64,000 nt of DNA from Rhexocercosporidium sp. MPI-PUGE-AT-0058 (taxonomy: Eukaryota; Ascomycota; Leotiomycetes; Helotiales), in the NCBI GenBank assembly GCA_020746875.1, contig JAGTJL010000013.1, positions 1,364,001 to 1,428,000 of the forward strand. Direction: 5' to 3'. The position numbers and the translations under genes are program-made. The stretch's first letter is position 1. Each line of letters starts with the position of its first letter. Of the stretch, positions 34,166 to 44,691 are shown one piece after another. The notes beneath the pieces are model-generated. The model was not told the origin of the DNA. It ran no database searches and saw nothing but the letters and a program-made list of their open reading frames with translations.

Positions 34166-35674
34166 TTAATCAAACAACAGCTCTGATAAACGCTGCTTTG
34201 CCTCGACTGGGTCCCACTCAACCAGGATTCGTTTCTGAGACTCCTCTATCTTCTGCTGTACAAACGGCTCCATGGCCAGTCGCTCTTCCTCACTTAGGAG
34301 ATGCAGTCGTGTCTTCCACAAGTCCTTACCAGGAACTTCACTTTCCCGCTCGCCAAAGAACCGCTCGTTCAAGCACGTCCAGAAAACGGCATCAAATGCC
34401 CAGCTCTTTCTCGCTGCGTAGTTGAGCCAGAAGCGACCCATCTTCCAGCTCTCTTCCATATGGACCGAGAGCGGCAGCGCATCGAGAAACTCAGATCCCT
34501 TTCCCTCCTTCTCCATCGCCTCAAGCCATGTCTTCAAATGTGGTTCGTATGCCCTGCTCCACTCCTCGATACCAGATGGCCACATTTCTGGAGTCTCGAA
34601 GAGCAACCACCAAGGAGGGTCGAGGCTAAACTGCGTGGGTGCAGCATATGTGAACTCCCAGTCGATCACGGCAGCCACGTCGTCATCGTCTTCGTCTAGG
34701 CCTAGGAGGACATTGGCCGGTCTGAAATCATCGCACCAGAGGCGAAATGGGCCCGATCCGTCTGGAGCTGGACACCTTGGATGCACCGTCTTGACACAGG
34801 CGGACCAATCGTCTTGGACGAATCCAAATATTGATAGCCGACCCTGTCTAGCCAGTCTTCGGAAGAGCTGACGAGCAACGTACTTGTTTCGACAGTCGTC
34901 CTCGGACGTGACGAGGTCGTTGTGTTGGAATACGAGCTGTGCCACATGCATATTGGCCAATGCCTCGTACCAGTCGTCAGCGGTTGCATATGTTTCATTC
35001 GCCAGAGGAAGGAGAGACGGGGGGATGTGGGCGAGCTGGGTCATGCTGCTCATGTTTTGAGTTAGAGGTCGACCGGCAATGCGGAAAGATCCATCATCAA
35101 CCTCGACCAACGATCCAATGCGAGTGAAGGTAGGTTTCACGACCTCCAGTAAACACGCCGCGATATTGCCCCAAAGGCGTTGGAGCTTGCTCTTGGGGAG
35201 CTCCAAGTTCAGAACAGGGGTCAGGTTGGGATCCAGACCAGAAACAGCAAGAGCGTCCGTCATGTCGCCTCGGTGCTTGATCCAGTTGAGGATAAGGAAC
35301 GGCCCAACGGTGGAGTCCTGACCATAGGAGAGCACTTGAGCAGCAGGTATGCGCGAGTTCAGTCTTAGATACTCCGCTGTCGCCGCCTCGTAGACGACCT
35401 TTTCGCGAGGGAAACAGGTTGCCGATGGCCAAGGCAGCCGCACCATGACTTCGGAGGAAGAGTCTTCGCCTTCGATATGGATCCTGTAGTGGATGTTCAG
35501 GCCACCAATGACCAGTGGTGATACCAGTGTAGCAGGCTTGCCGCATTTCTGCTTGACGAGGCCTTCGACCTGGCGGCAGACGTCTTTTCTCCGGAGTCGT
35601 CTCTGGGACTCCTCTTCGGCAATATCATTCTTGTCCCACGCGACATTGTCGAAATTCTGCCGGTCTTTGTACAT
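34166..35674 (-). CDS. APH-like phosphotransferase / kinase-fold protein
   Basis: A single exon of 502 residues. Motifs of the fungal aminoglycoside phosphotransferase (APH/choline kinase-like) family are in order: an N-lobe with SEVMVRLPWP around residue 75, hinge GPFLILNWI, the catalytic loop LWCDDFRPANVLLG with Asp in place near residue 318, and the metal-binding AAVIDWEFTY near residue 337. An acidic run (DEDDDD) sits between loop and metal site, a common variant. The C-terminal helical lobe is complete. Fungi carry dozens of such genes with unknown substrates; antibiotic resistance should not be assumed. The ATG at 35674 gives the expected N-terminus, but a start at a later codon is possible. 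Confidence 0.9.
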   Translation of the reverse strand: MYKDRQNFDNVAWDKNDIAEEESQRRLRRKDVCRQVEGLVKQKCGKPATLVSPLVIGGLNIHYRIHIEGEDSSSEVMVRLPWPSATCFPREKVVYEAATAEYLRLNSRIPAAQVLSYGQDSTVGPFLILNWIKHRGDMTDALAVSGLDPNLTPVLNLELPKSKLQRLWGNIAACLLEVVKPTFTRIGSLVEVDDGSFRIAGRPLTQNMSSMTQLAHIPPSLLPLANETYATADDWYEALANMHVAQLVFQHNDLVTSEDDCRNKYVARQLFRRLARQGRLSIFGFVQDDWSACVKTVHPRCPAPDGSGPFRLWCDDFRPANVLLGLDEDDDDVAAVIDWEFTYAAPTQFSLDPPWWLLFETPEMWPSGIEEWSRAYEPHLKTWLEAMEKEGKGSEFLDALPLSVHMEESWKMGRFWLNYAARKSWAFDAVFWTCLNERFFGERESEVPGKDLWKTRLHLLSEEERLAMEPFVQQKIEESQKRILVEWDPVEAKQRLSELLFD

Positions 35675-36690
35675 CCTCCTCTAAGTATGCACTTTAAAAC
35701 TTGGAAGCTCAAGCGAGTAAGGGCAACTCAGACAGGGGCGAATCGAACAGCGGCGACGCGCAAGAGTAGTCTAGAGCGAAAGTCGGGAAGTCAAAATCAA
35801 ACCGCCAAATGGTTCTTTTCCAGCCTGCCTGGTTGCTAGAACTCCAAGATGAAGTTAAATTAAGTTAAAGACGGCTTACTTAGGTGGACAGGAGGTGGCT
35901 AGGCATGATATACCAATGCCGACCGGAGGTTAATCCTATTGCACGATGGCAAGTTGCTTTTCTTATCCTATGGAGTGCTGAACCCTTGATGTCTTTAATT
36001 TTTGTGGGGCCACTTGCAGAGAGGTTGTTACCCCGAGCGATAACCCCTAAATATAAATTATCACCGAAATCCACTCAACTAAATATTTAATGAATATAAG
36101 AAGATGTATAAGCTGATTTAATGCATAGTAGAACATAAGTTGAAATTACTTTCTAAAGGAAAAGGGCTATTTACAAACTTGTTTTCTAACATTAACCTAC
36201 TTGCTTTAACTTGTAGCTAGCTATTCAATTGCTATTATTTAGACGTCATTAGTACTCTACCTCACTCTTGATTGGGTTCCTTCTTAAATCAAAAGCAGAC
36301 CCGAATTTACGATTGAGACAAAAACTCATTTTGCTTGTTCTACGCATGCAGCATGGTCGCCACCATGGGTTTTTTGTTTGTTTGGTTTGCAGTATTTCTC
36401 TCTTGTTCGCCTAATTGTCCACAGCGATAGGCCATTGTACCGACATCCCCCCAGATCCTTACTCCTTTACAACAATAATCGTACGGAAGTCCCTTGCGAT
36501 TCCTTCAAAAAGCGAATGGGCAGCCAAGTAAGGCGAAAATATACAAATTACCGGCAATCCTCCCGGGTCTAAGATCAGCTTGACACCAGTATCTCTAGCT
36601 GGCTTCGGTCGAAATGCGTTGAAAAGGGACTTAAGAGATGAAGAAACCGAGGCCTTTCAAAAAGAGCAGCTCTGCGGCTTCACCACTTAA
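35675..36690. other. AT-rich intergenic region
   Basis: About 1 kb, strongly AT-rich from 35870 to 36300. No coding frame is supported. The first 150 bases are the promoter of the kinase-like gene. Confidence 0.5.
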
Positions 36691-37860
36691 GAAACCATTG
36701 ACCTCGACGCCATCACACACAGGAGGTTCAAGCCACCCCTTTTCAAAGTAAACTCTTACGTAGCTCCGTTCTGGAGAAAGGAGAATTGGTCTGATGGTTC
36801 CCTCTTTCTAGACGGTAAGGGTAAAACTGAAACATATCCTCTGTCATTCAGGTTCGAGGGGAAGTGGATTGCGACGAATGACATTGTGTAGAATATCTCG
36901 GAACCTATGTTGGTCTTGGCGTTGAAGATTTTGAAACAGATTTCTAGGGTCACGAGTTTTGTAAGTTAGCTTTCCTATTGGGTAAATCAAAGTGCTATTT
37001 TTGGTTATCACCAGTTTAATGGCTTGCTTGAAGGGGAATGGTTGCCTATTTATCTCAAGCGTTACACGCCTTGGAAAGATGAAGATCAAATGGCGGATAT
37101 TCGTGACAAGAACGAGCTGGTTTCCCTCCGATATATCAATTCGCACAAGCTGAAGGCTATCTAAAACGACAGCGCAGCAACCTATTCAAAGTCTTGAAGG
37201 ATTGTCCGACGCTTTCATTCAAGATTGGCCATGCAGATTCCCTTGCGGCTTTCCGCACCGCTAGACCAACAGTGGCACGGTCGAAGCCTTTACCGAGACG
37301 TATATTGACTCGAGATCGAAGTGGTCGAATTACGTATATACATTTTTAGATAGCATCATGCTCATTTCCTTACTTACCAACCAGCTGGATGATGCGGAAA
37401 GTTTTGGTTTGAGGTTTGGGTTGCGACGACAATTGTACTCGAGAGGTCCGTTTCTTTAACTGCAATCCCGTTTCCAACCAGTCTATTCGAAGATATTGAT
37501 TCGGAGGACTTCTGGGCTATCAGAATAAGATCATTAAAGGTCCCCATCTTCAAATCAATGCTCGTCAACGAAATCTCGGAGGCTGCTCAAATTCGAAAGA
37601 CAAAAAAGCTAACTGATTAGAAGATCCTACGCCATTCCAAACAACTCAGAATGTGCCTTTTACTTCCACCTTGCGTAAGGGCAATGGTCGCACTGTCTAC
37701 GAGCGCACTTTGGGCAATTTGATCATGACAGCTGCTTATCTTCCTGCCAATAAATACAAGTCAGATGTTGCACTCGCTATTCATCGGAGCTTACTTGTGG
37801 TAGATTAGTACTGGGATATCAGTCATCAGATTTGGTTCTCTGAGCCTCTAAAACGTAAAG
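36691..37860 (+). pseudogene. Stop-riddled relic of an unknown protein gene
   Basis: Coding-like segments run in order on the plus strand. From 36691 there is a frame with FKPPLFKVNSYVAPFWRKE, WSDGSLFLDGKGK and FEGKWIATND, broken by TAG at 36889 and continuing to a normal-looking intron (about 36961-37012, GTAAGT to CAG). A second frame follows with EGEWLPIYLKRYTPW and ends at TAA 37162. Later, at 37692, a frame with GNLIMTAAYLPANKYKSDV and ISHQIWFSEPLKRKE is cut by TAG and TAA. Several stops are TAG where Gln or Trp would be one transition away. I do not know the family. The region is AT-rich, and no intact copy is visible in the window. Confidence 0.55.
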
Positions 37861-38683
37861 AATAATCGATAGCTCGTCTTTTCGGACTTCGCTTCCCATG
37901 TTGATATTTCGCTACCATGGGGCGCAAGCAGCTTCCATGCCAGCATCGCCCACCAGCACGAGGAACAACCTAGTACGGCCATGGAGGCTTCCGCTGAGAG
38001 ACTATTACAGTGACCGCAAAGCGATTGAAAATCCCTGATTAACGAGGCTGTTAAAATACTTACAGAAAGGAGTGGTCAATGAATGGGTCCTCAGGTGACA
38101 GTCTACAGCTTTTCTTTTGTATACTGTAGAGAGCCGATTAAGGGTATTTATGTATGCAAGATTACAATGTTTCAAAGCAATCAGTTATTGCTAATATTTC
38201 TTCTTCTGCAATCTCTGACTTACCCAATCTTTTGGTACAGTATGCGGGACTTTCTCCGTTGTATTCCACTTTTTCGGTCCTACGGACACCCCCACAACGG
38301 CAGCAGGTGCCCCAATCGAAGCCCTCTGAAACGAACATCTGGAGAAAGCTAGCAAAGCCTACAACCTCACCATTTACCCAAAGAGTTAAATATCGACGAT
38401 GATCGGCGTTAAAGGAGGGGTTCTCTGATGTCGTTAGAAGCTAAAACGCTTCTGCTTCCGGTTGTGCGGGGTACCTTCAAGCTCAAGCAAGTGGGGTTCC
38501 CTCTTAGTATTTAAAGTGTTCTAACCCATCTTTGCTTTTATTGCCAATTGATTTTACCCTCCAATTACTACTACTACTTTTTACCCATTTGGCTGTTTTT
38601 CAACGTGTATAGTAAGTCATAACCAAATTTTCGAAGCATGAATTCGATTTCTAATCACTTACAGTCATCAACCAGTCTTAAAA
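37861..38683. other. Intergenic region upstream of the EthD-like gene
   Basis: No gene is supported; frames are short and stop-rich. A possible leader intron (donor GTAAGT at about 38611, acceptor CAG at about 38664) lies just before the ATG at 38684. Confidence 0.4.
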
Positions 38684-39046
38684 ATGACCGTCATCCTCAC
38701 ACTCCTCTACCCCAAGGGCAGCAAGCCATTTGACATGGACTAGTGGGTACAACTCCCAGCACCGCAAACAAATACTTACTGAAACTCCCCCAGCTACCTC
38801 AACACTCACATGCCGATGGTTCAAAAGGCTTGGCAGAATTCCTCGGCCGGACTGCAAAAGTGGCAGGTTGTGAAGCTGGACCCATCCAGCGGATATGTCT
38901 CCAAGTGTATTCTGCATTGGGATAAACAAGAGAATGTTGGGAAGGCTTTTGGTGGTGAGGATGGCAAGAAGATCTTGGGCGATATTCCCAACTACTGTGA
39001 TGTTCAGCCTGAGCAACATGTTGGCGAGGTTGTTGGTGGAAACTAG
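38684..39046 (+). CDS. Small EthD-type dimeric alpha/beta barrel protein
   Basis: Exons 38684-38742 and 38794-39046 with a 51-nt intron (GTGGGT, TACTGAAAC, CAG) give 103 residues. The spliced start MTVILTLLYPKGSKPFDMD, then YYLNTHMPMVQKAW, is the classic EthD pattern: a first beta strand followed by the (D)xxYYxxxHxP motif, here formed across the intron. EthD proteins are small ferredoxin-like barrels; some are associated with degradation or modification of small organics, while others have no known activity. The His in NTHMP is present. Its neighbours give no clear pathway. Confidence 0.85.
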
Positions 39047-39356
39047 GATGTTGGGCAGCTTGTTTTGTGTGTGAGAGGGGAGCATTGATGAATTATGTTG
39101 TTAACTATGCCTGTACACGGAAATCACCTGCCACGGAAACCTTCTTTCATTCTCACAGTTTCAAAGCTTCCGAGTGAAATTGAACATTTTTGATTTTGGT
39201 GTCAATCAACTACAAACGCAGCAGATCTTAACAAAAATATCGATACATTCTGAGGTCTGGTCGCTACTGCTTTGTACAAAACCTCCCTGCCATTGAGTCT
39301 CTCAAATTTGGGACTCCTCCACTCCATGCACTCACTCCACCATAGCCGGATATGAT
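39047..39356. other. Convergent 3' spacer
   Basis: This 310-bp spacer lies between the stops of the EthD-like gene and the PMP3-like gene. No feature is seen. Confidence 0.5.
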
Positions 39357-39675
39357 CTACTGGTATTTGGCGGGGTCATGCTTCGATATAACATACCAGG
39401 CGTCTTCAAAATGATGTTAACTTTCCTCCTTCATCTCTTTGAAATTCGACTTACGGATGACACCTGGAATCCAGCCTAAGCAGCAGAGTAAGATGTTAAT
39501 TAGGAGATCGCAGCTGCATCCTGTTTTCAGGAAAACCGAAACGAAAGGTAACAGAATTGCTAGTAAGTAGAGACACACATCGGACTGTCAGTCATTGTGT
39601 TAGCTTGAAGCAGGGAACGCTCGATGAGGACGGATTTGACTGAAGGCATAAACGTACATTTGATGATGCTGCCAT
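39357..39675 (-). CDS. PMP3: PMP3-family small membrane protein (UPF0057)
   Basis: Three minus-strand exons, 39675-39658 (18 nt), 39584-39455 and 39403-39357, with introns of 73 and 51 nt, give 64 residues. No single frame is long enough to be found by an ORF search. The product has two hydrophobic helices around the invariant loop LKTGCSCDLLINILLC and LGWIPGVIHAWYVIS, typical of the PMP3/Rci2 family. These plasma-membrane proteolipids affect membrane potential and salt or cation tolerance. The short C-terminal tail KHDPAKYQ is polar, as in the longer fungal forms. All splice sites are canonical and the frame holds through both joins. Confidence 0.92.
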
Positions 39676-41087
39676 TTTTGTGATGGATAGATATTTAGCT
39701 TAATTGGCGATTTGATCGGCTGGTAGACTTGGTTGTGTGATGATATCAGTTTGAAGCTTGCAGCTTAATGACAAGTAATAGGACTGGGAAGCTCCTGCTC
39801 TTAATATATTACAAGTCCCCAGTAGTCAAAATCAAAAATTCCCCATCACTACGTAATTTGCTCCTACTTTAGATTTGTGCCACAGGCCTAGCAAGATTCG
39901 CCCAGGATGTCCAGCCCTACAAGTCACGTCAGCAAACCGTGCTGGAGCATTCCTAATTGCTCATTGGTTGATATGTAGGAATTTACGAGGATTAGTCTGG
40001 GATGCGAGCCGAGTCCCGAGCCTCATCCGTGCGGCCCAGTCCTGGCAACGACCATCCCGGACTGCAAGCCAAACTCTCTTCGCCGTGTGACCACACAGTA
40101 TTGTAAAGCCAAGAAAATATCAAGAAAATACGAAGTAGGATCTTGACAAGAGCTCTACCGGATATTAAGCGGCAAACGCATCAAGTTACTCCTAAAATAC
40201 ACAAGGAAATGTCAGCCGAGGCCAAGCACCTTACGTATTTCGGTGCAAGTTCTCAAGAAAATAGTTAAAGAAGAAAGCCACGGCGTAGAAACCAATCTAG
40301 CACCGCCAGTGACCGGTTGCCGGCTCTAACCTTAAGATAGGATCCAAGTTACCTAGACTCTAGACTCTTGAGTCCAACTGACGTGATGAAAGCTAATGAT
40401 AAGAATCGGTATTCCTCTTTCAGGCAAGCCGGAAACCATGCTTACCTTTTTATTCTATTTTCCCAACCAAATATTTTAGTACACTTCAGATTTTCGTTAG
40501 ATGAGGATACTGAAAGTTCAGCTGCCTCTAATTACAGGACATCGAGGCTCGGGAAATTGCCGAACGGGCCCTAACTCAGGTAGCGATGAACCCCTGCACC
40601 GAATTGTTTGTTTAGCTCGCTTAGCTCGAATGTCAAAACAGGGGCAACCACCCAAACTTCTGTCTCTTTCTGCCTTGTATAAAGTTTGTTTCTCTCATTG
40701 ATAAATGAATACTGGACCGAGCTTTCGGAGATTTCCCTAGTCGATCTAGAATGTATCACATTTTCAGCTTCTAATTATGTCAAGCTTGATGTCTGGCACG
40801 CGCAAAGCACTCATATCGTTTGGGGGTCACGTATGCCGACAAGTTTGAGGAGCGTTGATTGCTTCAATATCGCTTTATTGACTCTTTTTGAACAAACCAG
40901 GTAGAACTATTCTCTTTCAGGACGCCAATTTGCTAACTAGTGCAGGCTAGTCAATTCGGAGTCACTGATGACTGTTGATTTAGCGCATGTTCTCTGTGTT
41001 CTTTTTCGCCTAACAGTTACACCTCAAGTCACTTAATCTCGAGGATTTTATATCTTAAAGTACCATGTCCCTCTACAAAATACCTCA
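39676..41087. other. AT-rich intergenic region, 1.4 kb
   Basis: No gene is supported. The proximal part is the PMP3 promoter. From about 40090 to 41080 the sequence is AT-rich with short, broken frames. Confidence 0.5.
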
Positions 41088-41609
41088 TCAGATCTTCAGA
41101 CGATCAAGCTCCTCCTGTACGTTTCGTATAGGAGCTTTACTCGTCTTAATTCTGGGCGAGTTGAACGGGGTAGGAGCTCCAATGATGTTAGACATGACCC
41201 AAACCTCATCGTGCTCATCTTGGCGGTGAATCGTGTTTTGTGTCTCGTCATAATCCGCTGGTGGGCTCAACACTTGCTCATCTTTCAAAGCACGTCCAGT
41301 ATGGAGTTCAGCAAATGTATCCCTGTTGAGTGCTTCGGTTGAGTTATTTGTCTCGATCTCGATACTGTTCAACTGCGACTCAACTTCGCAGGTTGGGAGT
41401 TCGTTGTTGATTACTTCTGTGTTGTTTGTACCGTCTCTGCTGGAGTGTTCTCCGACGTGCTTTGAAGTCTTGACTAGATCCTCGTTGGAATGACCTGGCT
41501 GGAACTTGGTGTCGAAAACATGAATCCAGAGATCCGAAAGTCGATGCGGACAGCGTGGACAATGCTTCATTGGAGTCTTGAGGGGTGCCGTAGCAACTTG
41601 AATGGTCAT
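41088..41609 (-). CDS. Unknown protein with CPRCPHRLSDLW motif
   Basis: An open frame reads to TGA at 41088 from an ATG at 41609 (173 residues); the frame stays open further upstream to 41774, with another ATG at 41732. The chosen start gives MTIQVATAPLKTPMKHCPRC as N-terminus and places the Cys pair and the ordered segment HRLSDLWIHVFDTKFQPGH early in the protein. The rest is polar and acidic, with an ordered-looking C-terminal helix (APIRNVQEELDRLK). I recognise no family. An upstream exon or a leader intron ending in a CTACAG-type acceptor near 41710 is possible. Confidence 0.5.
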   Translation of the reverse strand: MTIQVATAPLKTPMKHCPRCPHRLSDLWIHVFDTKFQPGHSNEDLVKTSKHVGEHSSRDGTNNTEVINNELPTCEVESQLNSIEIETNNSTEALNRDTFAELHTGRALKDEQVLSPPADYDETQNTIHRQDEHDEVWVMSNIIGAPTPFNSPRIKTSKAPIRNVQEELDRLKI

Positions 41610-41979
41610 TATGTTGCGGAAGAAATTTCTGGGAATTTGATCAAGGTTGGTCTGTGTTTTTGTTGTCTGGGAAATCTGGAAAAGTTGCAGATTGCGAGTT
41701 GGTGCTTGCTGTAGTGAGATTGGGACTTGCATCCGAGAAGTTCTTTCGGCATATAAAGTATTGATGCATGACACAAAAGGTTCTGGGAATCACTTGAGAC
41801 GGCTGTACTCATAGACACGCACATGGATGATCGGATCCACACGAATTGAGGCATGTATTCCGAAGACATGAATCATTGTTATAGATGTCAACGAACAATT
41901 TACAACGTCACCTTCACAAAATCCATTATTCATACAGCAGATTGCCAGTACCAATAAACGAACTTGCTGATACCGCCAG

Positions 41980-42996
41980 CTATCCTCTCCCTTCCCACAC
42001 ATTATCCAACATCCTCCAAGCGTCCCCCTCAGACTGCTCTCTAGTTCCATCCAAGCCTTCAGGTTCTCCCCACCTTCTGCGACCCGAGATATCGAGTTCC
42101 CGTTCATCCTCCCACCCCGGACATTGCCTCTCAATACACGTATCCATCCACGCCTTAATGATTCCCCTCCTACGATCACTGAGATACTCGTCACCAGTGT
42201 CATCCATCGTACTCTCCCCCGTCCACTCTGCCCTATAATATTCACGCTGCCTCACAGGTCTATCCCCATTCTCCTCATCATCAATACCCGCCGGTACGTC
42301 CACAAACTCCAGTCTCTCAAAGCGATGATCCCGTGCCTGAAGCATAGACGAAGTAGTCACAATTGGCGGCTGCTGCTCAGACTGTGGTAACCTAATGATA
42401 TCACCTGTGAATGGACAGCGAGTAGGTCGTAAGGGGAATCGATCCGTAGCGACGCAGAGTCGACAGACATGTCCAGTGACTTTTGGTTCGTACGGTGGGC
42501 GCGCTGGGTTTGTAGCGGATGAGCTATAGGTTTGCTGGGGTGTGTACGATTCTTGGGTGTAGTATTCGTGGTAGGTTTGCTGAGTGTTGGTTGGCTGAGC
42601 TGTGTAGTATTCTTGAGCGTGATACGGATCGTCGTGGTCGATGTTGTTGTGCTGAACTGTATATGTCTCATGAGTATGACATGGACCGTCGTAGTCATTG
42701 TTGGCTTGTTGAGCTGTGTATTGTTCTTGAGAATGATATGGACTGTCGTGGTTTGGGTCGTAGGCTTGATGGAAAGGATATGCTGGAGGCAGGGATAGAC
42801 GAGATGGCTCTGCTGGAATGAGAGCAAAAGATGGTGCGGGTTGTTCCTGTCTGGCTTGCTCTTCTGCATACTCCCTTGAAACTTCAGCTTGACTCTCATA
42901 TTGGAACGGACCACCCTCGGGACGAGCAGCAGTTGTTGGAGGACCGGGTGAGAGAAAGCGGATGAGATTCCCCAGACGAAACTTCGTGTTCGTCAT
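41980..42996 (-). CDS. Unknown protein with imperfect Tyr/His/Gln repeats
   Basis: From the ATG at 42996 (MTNTKFRLGNLIRFLSP) the frame gives 338 residues. About residues 75-165 contain four to five imperfect copies of an 18-residue unit of the type HDxPYHxQExYTAQ. An ordered part follows with four cysteines in pairs (CRLC and RCPF) and a RLPQSEQQPP segment, then an acidic region and a C-terminal Arg/Trp-rich helix. The open frame extends 5' to 43161. Another open frame at 43387-43187 (MAGSIGLRPAGLISG...) may be an upstream exon, joined by an intron ending at the CAG at about 43141, though no clean in-phase donor was found. No domain is recognised. Confidence 0.6.
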   Translation of the reverse strand: MTNTKFRLGNLIRFLSPGPPTTAARPEGGPFQYESQAEVSREYAEEQARQEQPAPSFALIPAEPSRLSLPPAYPFHQAYDPNHDSPYHSQEQYTAQQANNDYDGPCHTHETYTVQHNNIDHDDPYHAQEYYTAQPTNTQQTYHEYYTQESYTPQQTYSSSATNPARPPYEPKVTGHVCRLCVATDRFPLRPTRCPFTGDIIRLPQSEQQPPIVTTSSMLQARDHRFERLEFVDVPAGIDDEENGDRPVRQREYYRAEWTGESTMDDTGDEYLSDRRRGIIKAWMDTCIERQCPGWEDERELDISGRRRWGEPEGLDGTREQSEGDAWRMLDNVWEGRG

Positions 42997-43517
42997 GGCT
43001 TCTCCGCAGGTGGTGGTGGTGGTGGCCTCACAGGAATGTGATGTATCGTGATAGCCGCGTTCTGAGATCTGGAAGAAGTTGAAGACTTGGGAAGTGTCAG
43101 ACCGGAAAGCAAGGAGTTGGGAGGCTGACGAGTCACTGCAAGAAGATAGCTTATGTGTCAACAGTGACTACAAATGTATTATAACATCATATCACTGAAT
43201 CATTGCACTCAAGGTTCAATTGGCGTTCTGTCCTGGCTGAAAAGTATCGCGTTGCAAAATAACTAAGACCGACGGCAACATGTGGAAGCGAACCGAATTT
43301 GAGCTTCAGGTAACGCTGAAGTCCTCTCCTCGTGTTGAAAACACCGCTGATTAGACCGGCCGGCCGGAGCCCAATTGAACCCGCCATGAACTCCCCTTAT
43401 TGCTATCCCTCGAATATGTATGTTTGAGTTTGGTACGTGATATTAACACCATTCATCGGCCTCAGTCCTCCCAATTGATCCTTCTTCCATATATATTTTA
43501 CATTACTCTTACACGCG

Positions 43518-44691
43518 TCACCAAGGTCCCCGAAGTCTTCTCGCCTGTTTGGCCGCCACTTTTGGTTTAGGGCATCCAGGGCAGTCACAGTAGAAACCGT
43601 AATTATCCATCAACTGAGTTGGGTTTGTGGTGTATGAGATTGTGATTTCTTCGCCCGCTTTGATTGGGTTGCAAGCAGTGAATATGAGAGTATCGGTGGA
43701 TTCGTCGTAGCGGTAACTGCAAGCGGCGTACGGGTGACAAGCATGATTAAAGCGAGATGACTTGATGAAGATGCCGCCTTTTCCGCCACAAGTCTCGAAC
43801 CTGTTCAAGGAAGTCAATGATACATCATTTCCAATATAGATCAAGAAACTTAGTTTCGGTTTCAAGTCAGTTCTTTAAAACCAGTTGACGTACCGGTTGG
43901 TCTTGAAAATTGCGAGTTCCGGTGAGTTTGAGAGGGCCATATGTCCATAAAGTGTTTTGTATTCCCTTCTTTGCTCACTTCTCAACTTTTCCAACTCGAC
44001 GAAGACTTCCATGAAGTTTGCTCTGAACAGGGGCTTCTCGGTCATGACAACGGTCTCCTTCTCAATATCTTTTGTTGCAAAAGTGCCATATCCACCTTTT
44101 GTAGATCGTCGGACTTCGAAGTGTTCTGTTGAATAGAGTATGTTGTTGTCGTGCGAGGGGGGATGATGTGTTGGCGTAATTGTAGAAGAGGTGTTGAGAG
44201 AGGTGGAGGTTAGGAGAGGTGTGTGAGCGGAGAAGGATTCGGAGAAGGAAGTGGCGGGAGAAGTAGAGGAGGAGGAAGATGGGGTGTTGTCGGAATCATT
44301 AGAGAGAATCGAGGAGTTCGAGGAAGATGGTGTAAGTAATCGAGGTTCGGTTACGGAGTCAAGGAATGCTCTTCGTGGACTGATGGTTACACAAACAGAA
44401 GGGTTGAGGAGCTTTTGAGGGCTAACCTCCCCTTCTGTTTGTTTATTCTTGCTTGTCGTCGATCCCCGAGATTTCTGTCCATGTTAGCAAGTACCATTAG
44501 AGTGAGCCCGAGTTCCTTACTCGATACCATTTCCAGACTTTCCGTACCTCCATCCAGGAGTCAAAGTCTTCTGCCAGACCCACTGGGCGTACCAGTGAGC
44601 CTGGCGCCACCGTCTCGATGACTGTTGGGAACATATTGGTTGCGGCCTCGGTGCCTAGAGTATCAACTGGAGCTACTATATCATCAGCCAT
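43518..44691 (-). CDS. SET-domain protein
   Basis: Three exons, 44691-44521, 44474-43894 and 43800-43518, with introns of 46 and 93 nt, give 344 residues. The N-terminal half is Ser/Thr/Pro-rich. The SET domain runs from FEVRRSTKGGYGTFATKDI (about residue 155) through an inserted helix and GGIFIKSSRFNHACHPYAAC to AGEEITISYTT, ending in a cysteine-rich YCDCPGCP post-SET-like motif. SET domains methylate lysines on histones or other proteins. The usual NHSCxPN core reads NHACHPY here, with Tyr replacing the last Asn. This is common among the many fungal SET proteins of unknown target. Intron 2 splits the domain at the TNR/FETCGG junction. Confidence 0.85.
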
